A DNA stretch of 48,937 nt. It comes from an uncultured Burkholderiales bacterium. GTDB taxonomy: Bacteria; Pseudomonadota; Gammaproteobacteria; Burkholderiales; Burkholderiaceae_C. The stretch covers positions 1 to 48,937 of the forward strand of contig CAIVLE010000080.1 in the NCBI GenBank assembly GCA_903906635.1. The letters run 5' to 3'. A model generated the notes under the pieces. That model worked only from the letters and a program-made list of their open reading frames with translations. It did not search any database and was not told where the DNA came from. This document shows positions 36,877 to 48,433 of this stretch, one piece after another (position 1 is the first letter of the stretch; each line of letters begins with the position of its first letter). Made by a program: the position numbers and the translations under genes.

Positions 36877-37983
36877 ATGATCGTTTTGAAGGCTACCCAA
36901 GACAAGGTACTTGCGGTCTTGCAATCCGTTGCAGGGATCGTTGAACGTCGTCATACCTTACCTGTTTTAGCCAATGTACTCATTCGTAAAACGGGTGGGT
37001 CATTGCAATTAACGACAAGTGATTTAGAAATTCAGATTCGCACAACAGCACAACTCGATGGCGACGCAGGCAACTTCACCACCACCGTAGGTGCGCGAAA
37101 GCTCATTGATATTTTGCGAACCATGCCGTCTGATCAGACCGTGAGTTTGGAGTCGAGTCAAAGCAAACTGATCCTCAAAGGGGGAAAAAGTCGCTTTACT
37201 TTGCAAACTTTGCCTGCAGAAGATTTCCCATTGGTGCAAGAAGCAGCCGCTTTTGGTCCCTCCTTCAGCGTGCCTCAAAAAACGCTGAAAGATCTGCTGC
37301 AACAAGTCTCTTTTGCCATGGCCATCCATGACATCCGTTACTACCTCAATGGAATTTTGTTTGTCGCCGAAGGAAAGCAACTCAGTTTGGTTGCAACCGA
37401 TGGACACCGCTTGGCTTATGCCTCAGCAACTTTGGAGATTGAGGTACCTCGCCAAGAAGTCATCTTGCCTAGAAAAACGGTCCTAGAAATGCAACGCCTC
37501 TTGAGCGACAAAGAGGGTGCGATCGAGATGCAGTTTGCCAGCAACCAAGCTAAATTTAGTTTTGATGGCATGGAGTTCGTGACCAAGCTGGTAGAGGGTA
37601 AATTCCCTGACTACAACCGTGTCATCCCTAAGAACCATAAAAACACCATCACCTTGGGCCGTACGGCATTGCTGGCAACTTTGCAGCGCACAGCCATCTT
37701 GACCAGTGAAAAGTTCAAAGGCGTTCGCTTGAATTTAGAGCCTGGAGTTTTGCGTGTGGCTTCGAGCAACGCAGAGCAAGAAGAGGCGGTCGATGAACTT
37801 GAAATTGATTACGGCGGTGATGCCATTGAAATTGGCTTTAACGTGACGTACTTGATCGATGCACTCACCAACATGGACCAAGACATGGTTCAAATCGATC
37901 TGGCCGATTCCAACAGTTCAGCGCTCATCACCATTCCAGACAACACAACGTTCAAATATGTTGTGATGCCAATGCGCATCTAA
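36877..37983 (+). CDS. dnaN: DNA polymerase III beta subunit (sliding clamp)
   Basis: A 368-residue protein forming the dimeric ring that tethers DNA polymerase III to DNA. Three repeated clamp domains are recognisable. The first opens with MIVLKATQDKVLAVLQSVAGIVERRHTLPVLANVLI. The middle one contains FAMAIHDIRYYLNGILF and TDGHRLAYA. The C-terminal end is YVVMPMRI, the conserved peptide-binding tail. The ribosome site AGAGG precedes ATG 36877. The gene's upstream spacer is the likely oriC. It is followed by gyrB after 69 bases. Confidence 0.98.
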   Translation: MIVLKATQDKVLAVLQSVAGIVERRHTLPVLANVLIRKTGGSLQLTTSDLEIQIRTTAQLDGDAGNFTTTVGARKLIDILRTMPSDQTVSLESSQSKLILKGGKSRFTLQTLPAEDFPLVQEAAAFGPSFSVPQKTLKDLLQQVSFAMAIHDIRYYLNGILFVAEGKQLSLVATDGHRLAYASATLEIEVPRQEVILPRKTVLEMQRLLSDKEGAIEMQFASNQAKFSFDGMEFVTKLVEGKFPDYNRVIPKNHKNTITLGRTALLATLQRTAILTSEKFKGVRLNLEPGVLRVASSNAEQEEAVDELEIDYGGDAIEIGFNVTYLIDALTNMDQDMVQIDLADSNSSALITIPDNTTFKYVVMPMRI

Positions 37984-38013
37984 GGTGCGATTGCCCTTGT
38001 TTTTTTCCGATAG

Positions 38014-41132
<3,119 letters not shown>

Positions 41133-41437
41133 GACAAACTCCTTTGAAACAAAAAGCGAGATGCTTTTATCAAGCCCAGACTTTGCTCGGCGTGTGTGTC
41201 ATCTATTTGTCGAACCCAACAAGTTACGTAAAGTTGCGCGTCTCAATCTATCAACCACGCATCAAGGCGCTGCGTGGGTAACGAGGGATGGCAACTTTCA
41301 CTCAATGGGCTCAAGATAAACCCCATGCCCTCAACCCAGCGTCTAGGCGCAGTCGCAACAAAGGGCAGAGTTGTTAGTGATGTATCAGGCCAGTCATCAC
41401 CCGGCTTGTCGGCATTGGCTTGGCGCTGGTTGAATGA
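41133..41437. other. Stretch without a recognisable gene
   Basis: About 300 bases between the LTXXQ gene and the PIN gene. Short open frames here (62-63 codons) show no known motif. The stretch may hold the promoter of the leftward LTXXQ gene and degraded sequence. Confidence 0.6.
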
Positions 41438-41860
41438 TCAAGGATTGAAGAGCTCGAAAAATTGAGCGGGCGAGAGAATTTCGATTCCCTTGTAGGTTTT
41501 TACATCCTTTAAATCAGGGTCGCCTGAAATGAGGGTGGATGCACCTGAATCGATGGCAAGCTCGATGAACTTGTCGTCGGTTTTATCTCGACTGACCGAC
41601 ACCGAAGACGATATGTCAAAGCGTTTGATGGATTGAGCGATCTGAACCAGATGTCGCAAACGGCCCGATGCACCGAAATAGTGATCGAATTTGGGCTTGG
41701 CTATGCGTGTTTCCAGTTCATGCCAAGTGTCCTGGTTCTGAGCAATCACGAAATGCTCGACGGCGAGTGCCAAGACCTGAGCGGTCTTCGAGTGTGGGAG
41801 CAAGCCCGCGCTGATGAATACGTTGGTGTTTATAACGATGAATGCAGGATCAGTCTTCAT
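41438..41860 (-). CDS. PIN-domain toxin-like protein with Asp-to-Asn change in the first catalytic position
   Basis: A 140-residue PIN-domain protein of the putative-toxin type (COG1569-like). The fold marks are IVINTNVFISAG at the start, TWHELETRI (acidic residue two), SRDKTDDKFIELAIDS (acidic residue three) and LISGDPDL (acidic residue four). The first active-site residue, usually Asp in DTN, is Asn11 here. PIN ribonucleases need four acidic residues to hold metal, so activity may be lost or weak. It overlaps the antitoxin gene by 11 bases and lies downstream of it, the normal toxin-antitoxin layout. Confidence 0.82.
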   Translation of the reverse strand: MKTDPAFIVINTNVFISAGLLPHSKTAQVLALAVEHFVIAQNQDTWHELETRIAKPKFDHYFGASGRLRHLVQIAQSIKRFDISSSVSVSRDKTDDKFIELAIDSGASTLISGDPDLKDVKTYKGIEILSPAQFFELFNP

Positions 41861-42155
41861 TGAGCATGCGCATGACCTCGTCCTCGGTCAAGCCTTCCTC
41901 GGCCGCTTGATTGCTCATCTTGCCCAGGTACAAGCGCATCGCCTCCCCTGCATCTTTCCCATGCAGCGGGTAGTTCTCACTGATCAGCGCGGCGACATGC
42001 AACGGAATGGTCTGGGTGGATGCCTTGTAGTCCTCGTACGATAGGACAACCGCCACGGGACGGCCTCGGCGGGTGACCGCGATTGGCTGACGCTGGGAGG
42101 CGTCAATGAGCGTGCCAAATTGGTTTTGGGCAGCAACAGAGGTCATCGTGAGCAT
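41850..42155 (-). CDS. Phd/YefM-family antitoxin
   Basis: A 101-residue DNA-binding antitoxin. The Phd/YefM block TSVAAQNQFGTLIDASQRQPIAVTRRGRPVAVVLSYEDY gives the dimer fold that binds operator DNA. The acidic C-terminal tail (EEGLTEDEVMRMLNED) would wrap and inhibit the PIN protein. I choose ATG 42155 with GGAG 8 bases upstream; ATG 42161 sits too close to that site. The gene overlaps the toxin start by 11 bases, so the two are coupled. A promoter with an inverted repeat lies just upstream. Confidence 0.88.
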   Translation of the reverse strand: MLTMTSVAAQNQFGTLIDASQRQPIAVTRRGRPVAVVLSYEDYKASTQTIPLHVAALISENYPLHGKDAGEAMRLYLGKMSNQAAEEGLTEDEVMRMLNED

Positions 42156-42180
42156 GTGCATGACTCCACCGATTAGGTAT

Positions 42181-42215
42181 TACAGCCACAATAGCCGTTT
42201 CAGCTGTATTGTCAA
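42181..42215 (-). promoter_or_regulatory. Toxin-antitoxin promoter with operator-like inverted repeat
   Basis: On the minus strand TTGACA (42215-42210), a 16-base spacer and TATTGT (42193-42188) form a good promoter. An inverted repeat TACAGC (42181-42186) and GCTGTA (42203-42208) spans the spacer and -10, where a Phd-type antitoxin could bind and repress. Confidence 0.6.
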
Positions 42216-42658
42216 GCCAGTGATTCAGTCCGCTTACAAGCGGCTACGCCGCATCAAATGCAGCCATGTTTCTTTTCTTATGCAGAAGCTTCTCTAGCAG
42301 CCCATTCTTGTTTTCATGAGCCTTTGGCGGCAGACACAGTGCCTCCAGAGTCTTTGCACATAGAGCTTCAAAGCTGTACCCCTTCGCCCATGCGCTTGGG
42401 CTGGAGTATTGATTCGTGGTGGGATCTTCAAGCGGGGCTGCTTTACCCAGGATTTGCCGTGCTGGGATTGGTGGCTTTGGGACCAATACGCTCAAAGGGT
42501 TGAGCGTTGAACGTGTTGGTGTTGCTAGCAGAATGGGTTATTCCTTTGAGAGAGTTGAGTGACAACCCTGCTATTTCAGAAAATCAATAACGAACAGATC
42601 AGGGAACTTTGGCGATATCTCCAGTCCTAGGTTCTCGCGCGGCGATGAATCAGACCCA
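42216..42658. other. Gene-poor stretch with small palindromes
   Basis: No gene can be supported in these 440 bases. Palindromes CCGCTT-AC-AAGCGG and GCGGC-TAC-GCCGC lie close together at 42228-42252. A leftward open frame of 83 codons (42244-42495) starts with TTG and shows no known motif. The stretch reads like degraded accessory DNA. Confidence 0.6.
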
Positions 42659-43522
42659 TTAACCCATCAAGCCGGCACGAAAGTCGTCTACCGCTTGCGC
42701 TAACTCCTCGCGTGTGTTCATCACAAATGGGCCATATTGCGCGATCGGTTCATGCAAGGGTTTGCCAGCGATCAAAATCGCGCGCGTGTTGGCTTGGGCA
42801 CGCAGCACCACACCGTCGCCACCATTGCTCAATATCGCCATGCGTTGTGCAGGCACCGCCGTTGGCGCGTTTGCTGTGACAACGTCTAAGCCACCGCGGT
42901 ACACGTAAATAAAGGCATGGTGGCTCGACGCAATGGCTTGTTCCAAGACGATGCCATCGCGATCGGGGAAGTGCAAATCCAGATAAAGCGGCTCGGTGTG
43001 CTCGCGCGTCACCGCCCCCAAGACGCCGTGCGCTGTGCCCGCAATCACCCGAACCAGGACCTCTTCAGGCGTGGTGACCTCAGGAATTTCTGCACTTTGA
43101 ATATCTCGGTACCAGGGCTCACACAATTTGTTCTTGGCAGGTAGGTTGAGCCAGAGCTGAAACCCTTCCATTGCCCCTTCTTCTTGTTCCGGCATTTCAC
43201 TGTGCACCAGGCCTCTTCCCGCAGTCATCCATTGCACCCCACCGTTTTGCAGCAAGCCCTCGTGCCCGCCGCTGTCACGGTGTCTCATGCGTCCTGCAAT
43301 CATGTAGGTCACGGTTTCAAAACCGCGATGAGGGTGGTTGGGAAAACCAGCGATGTAGTCATCGGGCTTGTCGCTGCCAAATGCATCCAGCATCAAAAAC
43401 GGATCCAAGCGCTGCTGCAAGTCATGTGAAAGCACCCGCGTGAGGCGAACACCTGCGCCGTCTTGCGTGTCTTGGCCGCGCACCAAGCGTTCAACGCGTC
43501 GTGCTTGTGAGATCGTGCTCAT
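42659..43522 (-). CDS. Pirin family protein
   Basis: A 287-residue bicupin. The N-terminal cupin holds the metal-binding pattern FPNHPHRGFETVTYMIAG and then HSEMP with the Glu ligand. The C-terminal cupin is diverged (GPFVMNTREELAQAVDDF at the end). Pirins bind iron or copper; some cleave quercetin, others act as redox-sensing regulators. The role here is unknown. The start ATG overlaps the copZ stop (ATGA), so copper chaperone and pirin are made from one message. Length fits the family. Confidence 0.92.
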   Translation of the reverse strand: MSTISQARRVERLVRGQDTQDGAGVRLTRVLSHDLQQRLDPFLMLDAFGSDKPDDYIAGFPNHPHRGFETVTYMIAGRMRHRDSGGHEGLLQNGGVQWMTAGRGLVHSEMPEQEEGAMEGFQLWLNLPAKNKLCEPWYRDIQSAEIPEVTTPEEVLVRVIAGTAHGVLGAVTREHTEPLYLDLHFPDRDGIVLEQAIASSHHAFIYVYRGGLDVVTANAPTAVPAQRMAILSNGGDGVVLRAQANTRAILIAGKPLHEPIAQYGPFVMNTREELAQAVDDFRAGLMG

Positions 43523-43713
43523 GTGACTTGGTACCCCTCTTCAGCCATGACGTGTGCCAAGTCTTGACGGGGCGCAGCGCTGTCTACTTCGACTTTGTCG
43601 TGTGCTCTGTCAACCGTTACTTTGGCTTGGGGATCCAGCCGTAACACGGCCTTTCTCACCGCCATCTCGCAGTGAGCGCAAGTCATGCCATGCACTTGAA
43701 AAGTGTGATTCAT
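43519..43713 (-). CDS. copZ: Copper chaperone CopZ-like HMA protein
   Basis: A 64-residue single heavy-metal-associated domain with the copper-binding motif GMTCAHC near residue 9. Such proteins carry Cu(I) in the cytoplasm and hand it to CopA, whose gene diverges from this one only 36 bases away. The ribosome site AAGGAG is well placed before ATG 43713. It is coupled to pirin by an ATGA overlap. Confidence 0.93.
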   Translation of the reverse strand: MNHTFQVHGMTCAHCEMAVRKAVLRLDPQAKVTVDRAHDKVEVDSAAPRQDLAHVMAEEGYQVT

Positions 43714-43749
43714 CAGTTTCTCCTTGACCAGGGAGTAAGCTTAACGCTT

Positions 43750-46014
43750 ATGAGTGATACCTCGAGTGACATTGGCATTGGCGGCATGACCTGTGCCTCG
43801 TGTGTGAGCCGTGTAGAGCGTGCCATTGCCAAGTTGCCAGGGGTGGCAAGCGTGAGCGTGAACTTGGCCAGCGAGTCAGCTCATGTGGTTTGGTATGAAC
43901 CCGATCCCAGCCACCCAGCCCGGCTGCGTCGCGCGGTGCGCGATGCGGGCTATGAGCCGTTGGTGCCAGAGCACCTCGAACAACAACCAAAGGGGCCGTG
44001 GGTGGGGTTTTCTCCGGTCTTGGCGGGTTTGGTGTTGAGCTCGCCTTTGGTCTTACCTATGTTGGGGGACGTGTTGGGGAGGCATTGGATGCTGCCCGCG
44101 CTGTGGCAATTTTTGTTGGCCACGCCGGTGCAGTTTGTGTTGGGTGCACGGTTTTACAGGGCGGGCTGGCATGCGTTGCTGGCGGGTACTGGCAACATGG
44201 ACTTGTTGGTGGCCCTGGGCACCACGGCCGGATGGGCCTTGTCAATGTGGCTTTGGTGGTCGGCACCCGAGGGTGCCATGGTGCATTTGTATTTCGAGGG
44301 CTCGGCCGTGGTCATCACACTGGTGTTGCTGGGCAAGTGGTTGGAGGCACGTGCCAAACGCCAAACCACCGACGCCATTCGCGCGTTGCATGCCTTGCGC
44401 CCGGCGCGAGCGCGCGTGATCGGGCCTGACGGCGAGCAAGACATTCCCATTGAAGAGTTGTTGGTCGGTGACCGTGTGGTGGTGTTGCCCGGCGAGCGTG
44501 TCCCGGGCGATGGTCTGGTGCTCGAAGGGGACTCGCAGTTGGATGAGTCCATGCTGACGGGTGAACCCCTACCCGTCACAAAGGCCTTTGGGGACCGAGT
44601 GACGGGTGGCAGCATCAACGGGGATGGCCGCTTGGTTATGCAGGTCTTGGCCACGGGTGAGGCGAGCGTCTTGTCTCACATCATCCGTTTGGTGGAAGAC
44701 GCGCAGTCTGCCAAGGCCCCCATACAGCGCTTGGTGGATCAGGTCTCCGCTGTGTTTGTGCCTGTGGTGTTGGTGCTGTCCTTGCTGACTTTGCTTGCTT
44801 GGTGGTGGAGCGATCACACGGTGGAGTTATCTCTCATCCATGCGGTTGCGGTCTTGGTCATTGCTTGTCCGTGCGCCCTGGGGCTGGCTACACCGGCGGC
44901 CATCATGGCGGGTACCGGAGTGGCGGCCAAGTATGGGATCTTGATCAAAGATGTTCAAGCCTTGGAGGTGGCGCATCGCGTAGACACGGTGGCGTTCGAC
45001 AAAACAGGCACGTTGACGGTGGGGCAGCCACGCCTGTTGTCACTCGTGCCCGTTGCGGGCACATCCGAGAGTGCGGATGTTTGGTTGGCCATGGCTGCGA
45101 GCTTGCAAAGCGGCAGCGAGCACCCCTTGGCACGAGCTGTGGTGCAGGCGGCCAAAAATCAGCAGATCGTTTTTGCCTCCCCACAAGCCGTGCGCGCGGT
45201 GCCTGGTTTTGGCTGCGAAGGCCAAGTGCAGGAGCGCGCGTTGTTGTTGGGCAGCTTGCGCTGGATGTCGGACTTGAACTTGACGCGTGCTGACCCACAA
45301 GCCCCGCTGTGGCAAGCGCAAGCCTTGGCCTTGCAAAGCCAAGGCGCGACGGTCTCGGTCTTGGTCGAGCGTGTCGGTTTGGGCGACGCGGCACAGCTGT
45401 TGCCGCGCGCTTTGTTGGCGTTTGGCGACGAACCCAAGCCCGGTGCGCAAGCGGCCCTTGAAGCATTGCGTGCGCGTGGCTTGCGCTTGGTCATGATTTC
45501 GGGTGACAACGCGGGCGCAGCGCGTGCCATGGCACAACGCCTGGGGCTGCATGATGACGAAGTCTACGCAGAGGTATTGCCGGGTGATAAATCGGCCCTT
45601 GTGAAGCGTTTGCAGCAAGGTGACGACGCGGCCCGTCGGGTGGTGGCCTTTGTGGGAGATGGCATCAACGACGCGCCTGCACTTGCTGCCGCTGATGTGG
45701 GCATGGCCATGGCCAACCCCAATGGGGGCGGCACCGACGTGGCCATGCAAGCTGCAGGCATCACGCTCATGCGAGGTGAGGTGGCATTGGTGGAGGCGGC
45801 GTTGGATATTTCTAGCCGCACCGTATCCAAAATCAGGCAAAACTTGTTTTGGGCTTTTGCCTACAACGCGGCTGGCATTCCGCTGGCGGCCTTTGGGTTT
45901 TTGAGTCCGGAGGTCGCAGGTGCGGCCATGGCCTTGAGTTCGCTCAGTGTGATGACCAACGCGCTGTTGCTCAAGCGCTGGTCCCTTCAGGTTGGGCTCA
46001 AAAAATCTCAGTGA
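43750..46014 (+). CDS. copA: Copper-exporting P1B-type ATPase CopA
   Basis: A 754-residue inner-membrane pump for Cu(I). One N-terminal HMA domain carries GMTCASC. Eight transmembrane helices are expected; the transport motif is Cys373-Pro-Cys375 in [12 protein letters not shown]. The actuator has TGEPLPV, the phosphorylated aspartate is Asp417 in DKTGTLT, the ATP domain has the SEHPLA motif, and GDGIND and [10 protein letters not shown] close the protein. Length and single HMA domain are common in betaproteobacteria. Start ATG 43750 is chosen because the HMA domain begins about ten residues on; the ribosome site is weak (AGGGAG, 14 bases away). The regulator CueR is not next to it. No clear terminator follows. 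Confidence 0.96.
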   Translation: MSDTSSDIGIGGMTCASCVSRVERAIAKLPGVASVSVNLASESAHVVWYEPDPSHPARLRRAVRDAGYEPLVPEHLEQQPKGPWVGFSPVLAGLVLSSPLVLPMLGDVLGRHWMLPALWQFLLATPVQFVLGARFYRAGWHALLAGTGNMDLLVALGTTAGWALSMWLWWSAPEGAMVHLYFEGSAVVITLVLLGKWLEARAKRQTTDAIRALHALRPARARVIGPDGEQDIPIEELLVGDRVVVLPGERVPGDGLVLEGDSQLDESMLTGEPLPVTKAFGDRVTGGSINGDGRLVMQVLATGEASVLSHIIRLVEDAQSAKAPIQRLVDQVSAVFVPVVLVLSLLTLLAWWWSDHTVELSLIHAVAVLVIACPCALGLATPAAIMAGTGVAAKYGILIKDVQALEVAHRVDTVAFDKTGTLTVGQPRLLSLVPVAGTSESADVWLAMAASLQSGSEHPLARAVVQAAKNQQIVFASPQAVRAVPGFGCEGQVQERALLLGSLRWMSDLNLTRADPQAPLWQAQALALQSQGATVSVLVERVGLGDAAQLLPRALLAFGDEPKPGAQAALEALRARGLRLVMISGDNAGAARAMAQRLGLHDDEVYAEVLPGDKSALVKRLQQGDDAARRVVAFVGDGINDAPALAAADVGMAMANPNGGGTDVAMQAAGITLMRGEVALVEAALDISSRTVSKIRQNLFWAFAYNAAGIPLAAFGFLSPEVAGAAMALSSLSVMTNALLLKRWSLQVGLKKSQ

Positions 46015-46415
46015 ACGTTGTGGCCGGCTCGTTGGGGTCTGTTGGAAAATCTGGCCACATGCAATGCGGTGAAGCTCAAAGCGGGGAGGCGCCTCGGGGC
46101 GTCAGTCACTGATCAGACAACCCCTTCGCTGTGTCGCGCGCGCACAGGCCGTAACTCTCCTAACGCTGGGGGCCGGGCTTTGCGGGCGAGGCGCTCAATG
46201 GACGCTCTGGTTGGGGCCTGGCCATCGCCAGCGAATGCGCCTGTTGGTTGGGCGCTCAGCTGACCGTGTCAGGCACGTTGTGACGCGGCGTGCAGCTGAG
46301 CTGCGCGTTTGCCAAAACACACAGAGGCAGCACGCTCGGCGCACCCCTTGTAAAATGGCCTCCTGCTTGACAGGGCGGCACACAGCCCCTGTATTCCCCA
46401 AAGGTTGGTTGTTGT
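46015..46415. other. Intergenic stretch between copA and mnmG
   Basis: No gene is supported in these 401 bases. A 9-base inverted repeat GCTCAGCTG (46254-46262) and CAGCTGAGC (46293-46301) is present without a T-run. A promoter for mnmG lies at the right end. Confidence 0.6.
46367..46395 (+). promoter_or_regulatory. Candidate mnmG promoter
   Basis: TTGACA (46367-46372), a 17-base spacer and TGTATT (46390-46395). The -35 is perfect and the -10 matches four of six. Transcription would start near 46402, giving a leader of about 14 bases with AAGG. Confidence 0.5.
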
Positions 46416-48431
46416 ATGTTGTACCCCCAAGAGTTTGATGTCATTGTGGTCGGCGGTGGTCATGCGGGCACCGAGGCCGCGTTGGCAGCTGCGCGCATGG
46501 GCGCCAAAACCCTGTTGTTGTCACACAACATCGAAACCTTGGGCCAGATGAGTTGCAACCCCTCTATCGGTGGCATAGGCAAGGGGCATCTGGTCAAAGA
46601 GGTCGATGCGCTGGGAGGCGCCATGGCCTTGGCGACCGACGAAGGGGGCATTCAGTTTCGCATCTTGAACAGCTCCAAAGGCCCGGCTGTGCGTGCCACG
46701 CGTGCGCAGGCTGATCGCATTTTGTATAAAGCCGCCATCCGTCGTCGGCTTGAGAATCAGCCCAATCTGAGCTTGTTTCAACAAGCCGTGGATGACCTCA
46801 TGATGGACGGCGAGCGCGTGGCCGGAGCCGTGACCCAAGCGGGCATCCGCTTCAAAAGCCGTACCGTGGTGTTGACCGCCGGGACTTTTTTGGACGGCAA
46901 GATCCACGTGGGCTTGAATAACTATTCTGGGGGCCGTGCGGGCGACCCGCCTGCGGTGAGCTTGTCTTCGCGCCTGAAAGAGCTCAAGTTGGCGCAAGGC
47001 CGCTTGAAGACCGGCACACCGCCGCGCTTGGACGGGCGCACCATTGACTTCAGCCAATGCACCGAGCAGCCGGGCGACGGCATGCCCGGGGGCTTGCCGG
47101 GCGAGGTGCCGGTGTTTAGCTTCATGGGCCGTGCGGCGATGCATCCCCAGCACATGCCGTGCTGGATCACCCACACCAATGCGCGCACCCATGACATCAT
47201 CCGATCTGGCTTTGACCGCAGCCCCATGTTCACGGGCAAGATCGAGGGTGTAGGGCCGCGCTATTGCCCCAGCGTGGAAGACAAAATCAACCGCTTTGCT
47301 GACAAAGACAGCCATCAGATTTTTCTAGAGCCCGAAGGTCTGACCACCCATGAGTACTACCCCAACGGCATCTCGACCAGCTTGCCGTTTGACATCCAGT
47401 ACGAGTTGGTGCGCTCCATGAAAGGGCTCGAAAACGCCCACATCATTCGCCCGGGTTATGCCATCGAGTACGACTACTTTGACCCGCGCGAACTCAAGCG
47501 CAGCTTTGAAACCCGCGCCATAGGAGGCTTGTTCTTTGCGGGCCAAATCAATGGCACCACGGGTTATGAAGAGGCGGCGGCGCAGGGCCTATTTGCGGGC
47601 ATCAACGCCGCCTTGCAGTGTCGATCCTTGGCGGGGCAGGGCAATGACTTTGGCGGCGCGTGGACGCCTGGGCGTGATCAGGCCTATTTGGGCGTGCTGG
47701 TTGACGATTTGACCACCAAGGGGGTGACCGAGCCTTACCGCATGTTCACCAGCCGGGCTGAGTTTCGGTTGCAACTGCGCGAAGACAACGCCGACATGCG
47801 TTTGACGGAGATTGGCCGCCAAATGGGCTTGGTCGATGACGCGCGCTGGGAGGCTTTCAGCCGCAAGCGCGATGCTGTTTCACGTGAAACAGAGCGCCTC
47901 AAGTCAGTCTGGGTTAATCCCAGAAACTTGCCAGCTGCCGAGTCTGAGCGCGTGCTGGGCAAGGCCATCGAGCACGAGCACAACCTCGCAGATTTGTTGC
48001 GTCGCCCCGATGTGAGCTATGACGCCTTGATGTCGATGGGGGGCGGGTGCTACCAAAGCCCCGAGTTGGTGGCGGGTTTGGCGGGTGATGATGTTTCACG
48101 TGAAACCACCCGTGCGGTGGTGGAGCAGGTGGAGATTGCTGCCAAATACTCGGGCTACATTGAGCGTCAGCGTGACGAGGTCCAGCGTGCTGCCCATTAC
48201 GAAAATCTCAAGCTTCCCGAGGACCTCGATTACAACCAGGTCACGGCGCTCTCCATTGAGGTGCGGCAAAAGCTGTCGCGCCACCGCCCCGAAACCCTGG
48301 GGCAGGCCTCGCGCTTGTCGGGCATCACGCCGGCGGCCATCTCCTTGTTGTTGATTCACCTCAAGCGCGCTCGCGTGACGGGGTTTGTGCCAGAGGCGCG
48401 CGTGGCTGAGCCCGTGGGTGTGGCGAGTTGA
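46416..48431 (+). CDS. mnmG: tRNA uridine-5-carboxymethylaminomethyl modification enzyme MnmG (GidA)
   Basis: A 671-residue FAD protein that with MnmE modifies U34 of tRNAs. The FAD motif is [21 protein letters not shown], followed by [16 protein letters not shown], the NADH/FAD block [11 protein letters not shown], and [23 protein letters not shown]. The C-terminal helical domain ends with [13 protein letters not shown]. Length is about 40 residues above the E. coli protein. The coding sequence contains two parS centromere sites, both read as Val-Ser-Arg-Glu-Thr. rsmG starts 2 bases after the stop. parA and parB usually come next but are outside the window. Confidence 0.97.
   Translation: MLYPQEFDVIVVGGGHAGTEAALAAARMGAKTLLLSHNIETLGQMSCNPSIGGIGKGHLVKEVDALGGAMALATDEGGIQFRILNSSKGPAVRATRAQADRILYKAAIRRRLENQPNLSLFQQAVDDLMMDGERVAGAVTQAGIRFKSRTVVLTAGTFLDGKIHVGLNNYSGGRAGDPPAVSLSSRLKELKLAQGRLKTGTPPRLDGRTIDFSQCTEQPGDGMPGGLPGEVPVFSFMGRAAMHPQHMPCWITHTNARTHDIIRSGFDRSPMFTGKIEGVGPRYCPSVEDKINRFADKDSHQIFLEPEGLTTHEYYPNGISTSLPFDIQYELVRSMKGLENAHIIRPGYAIEYDYFDPRELKRSFETRAIGGLFFAGQINGTTGYEEAAAQGLFAGINAALQCRSLAGQGNDFGGAWTPGRDQAYLGVLVDDLTTKGVTEPYRMFTSRAEFRLQLREDNADMRLTEIGRQMGLVDDARWEAFSRKRDAVSRETERLKSVWVNPRNLPAAESERVLGKAIEHEHNLADLLRRPDVSYDALMSMGGGCYQSPELVAGLAGDDVSRETTRAVVEQVEIAAKYSGYIERQRDEVQRAAHYENLKLPEDLDYNQVTALSIEVRQKLSRHRPETLGQASRLSGITPAAISLLLIHLKRARVTGFVPEARVAEPVGVAS
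47876..47891. promoter_or_regulatory. parS site 1 (ParB-binding centromere)
   Basis: TGTTTCACGTGAAACA, a perfect 16-base palindrome equal to the conserved bacterial parS sequence, lying inside mnmG. Confidence 0.95.
48092..48107. promoter_or_regulatory. parS site 2 (ParB-binding centromere)
   Basis: TGTTTCACGTGAAACC, differing from the first parS site only in the last base, 216 bases downstream in the same reading frame of mnmG. Confidence 0.92.
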
Positions 48432-48433
48432 CC

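Noticed and set aside
42244-42495. Leftward 83-codon open frame with TTG start
   Set aside because: No ribosome site, no recognisable motif, and an overlapping frame of the same length exists on the other strand.
43724-43754. MerR/CueR-type copA promoter (TTGACC, 19-base spacer, TATGAG)
   Set aside because: The spacer lacks the dyad symmetry CueR needs, and the proposed -10 overlaps the copA start codon, so a transcript could not include the start.
46254-46301. Inverted repeat as a copA terminator
   Set aside because: The loop is 30 bases and there is no T-run on either side.
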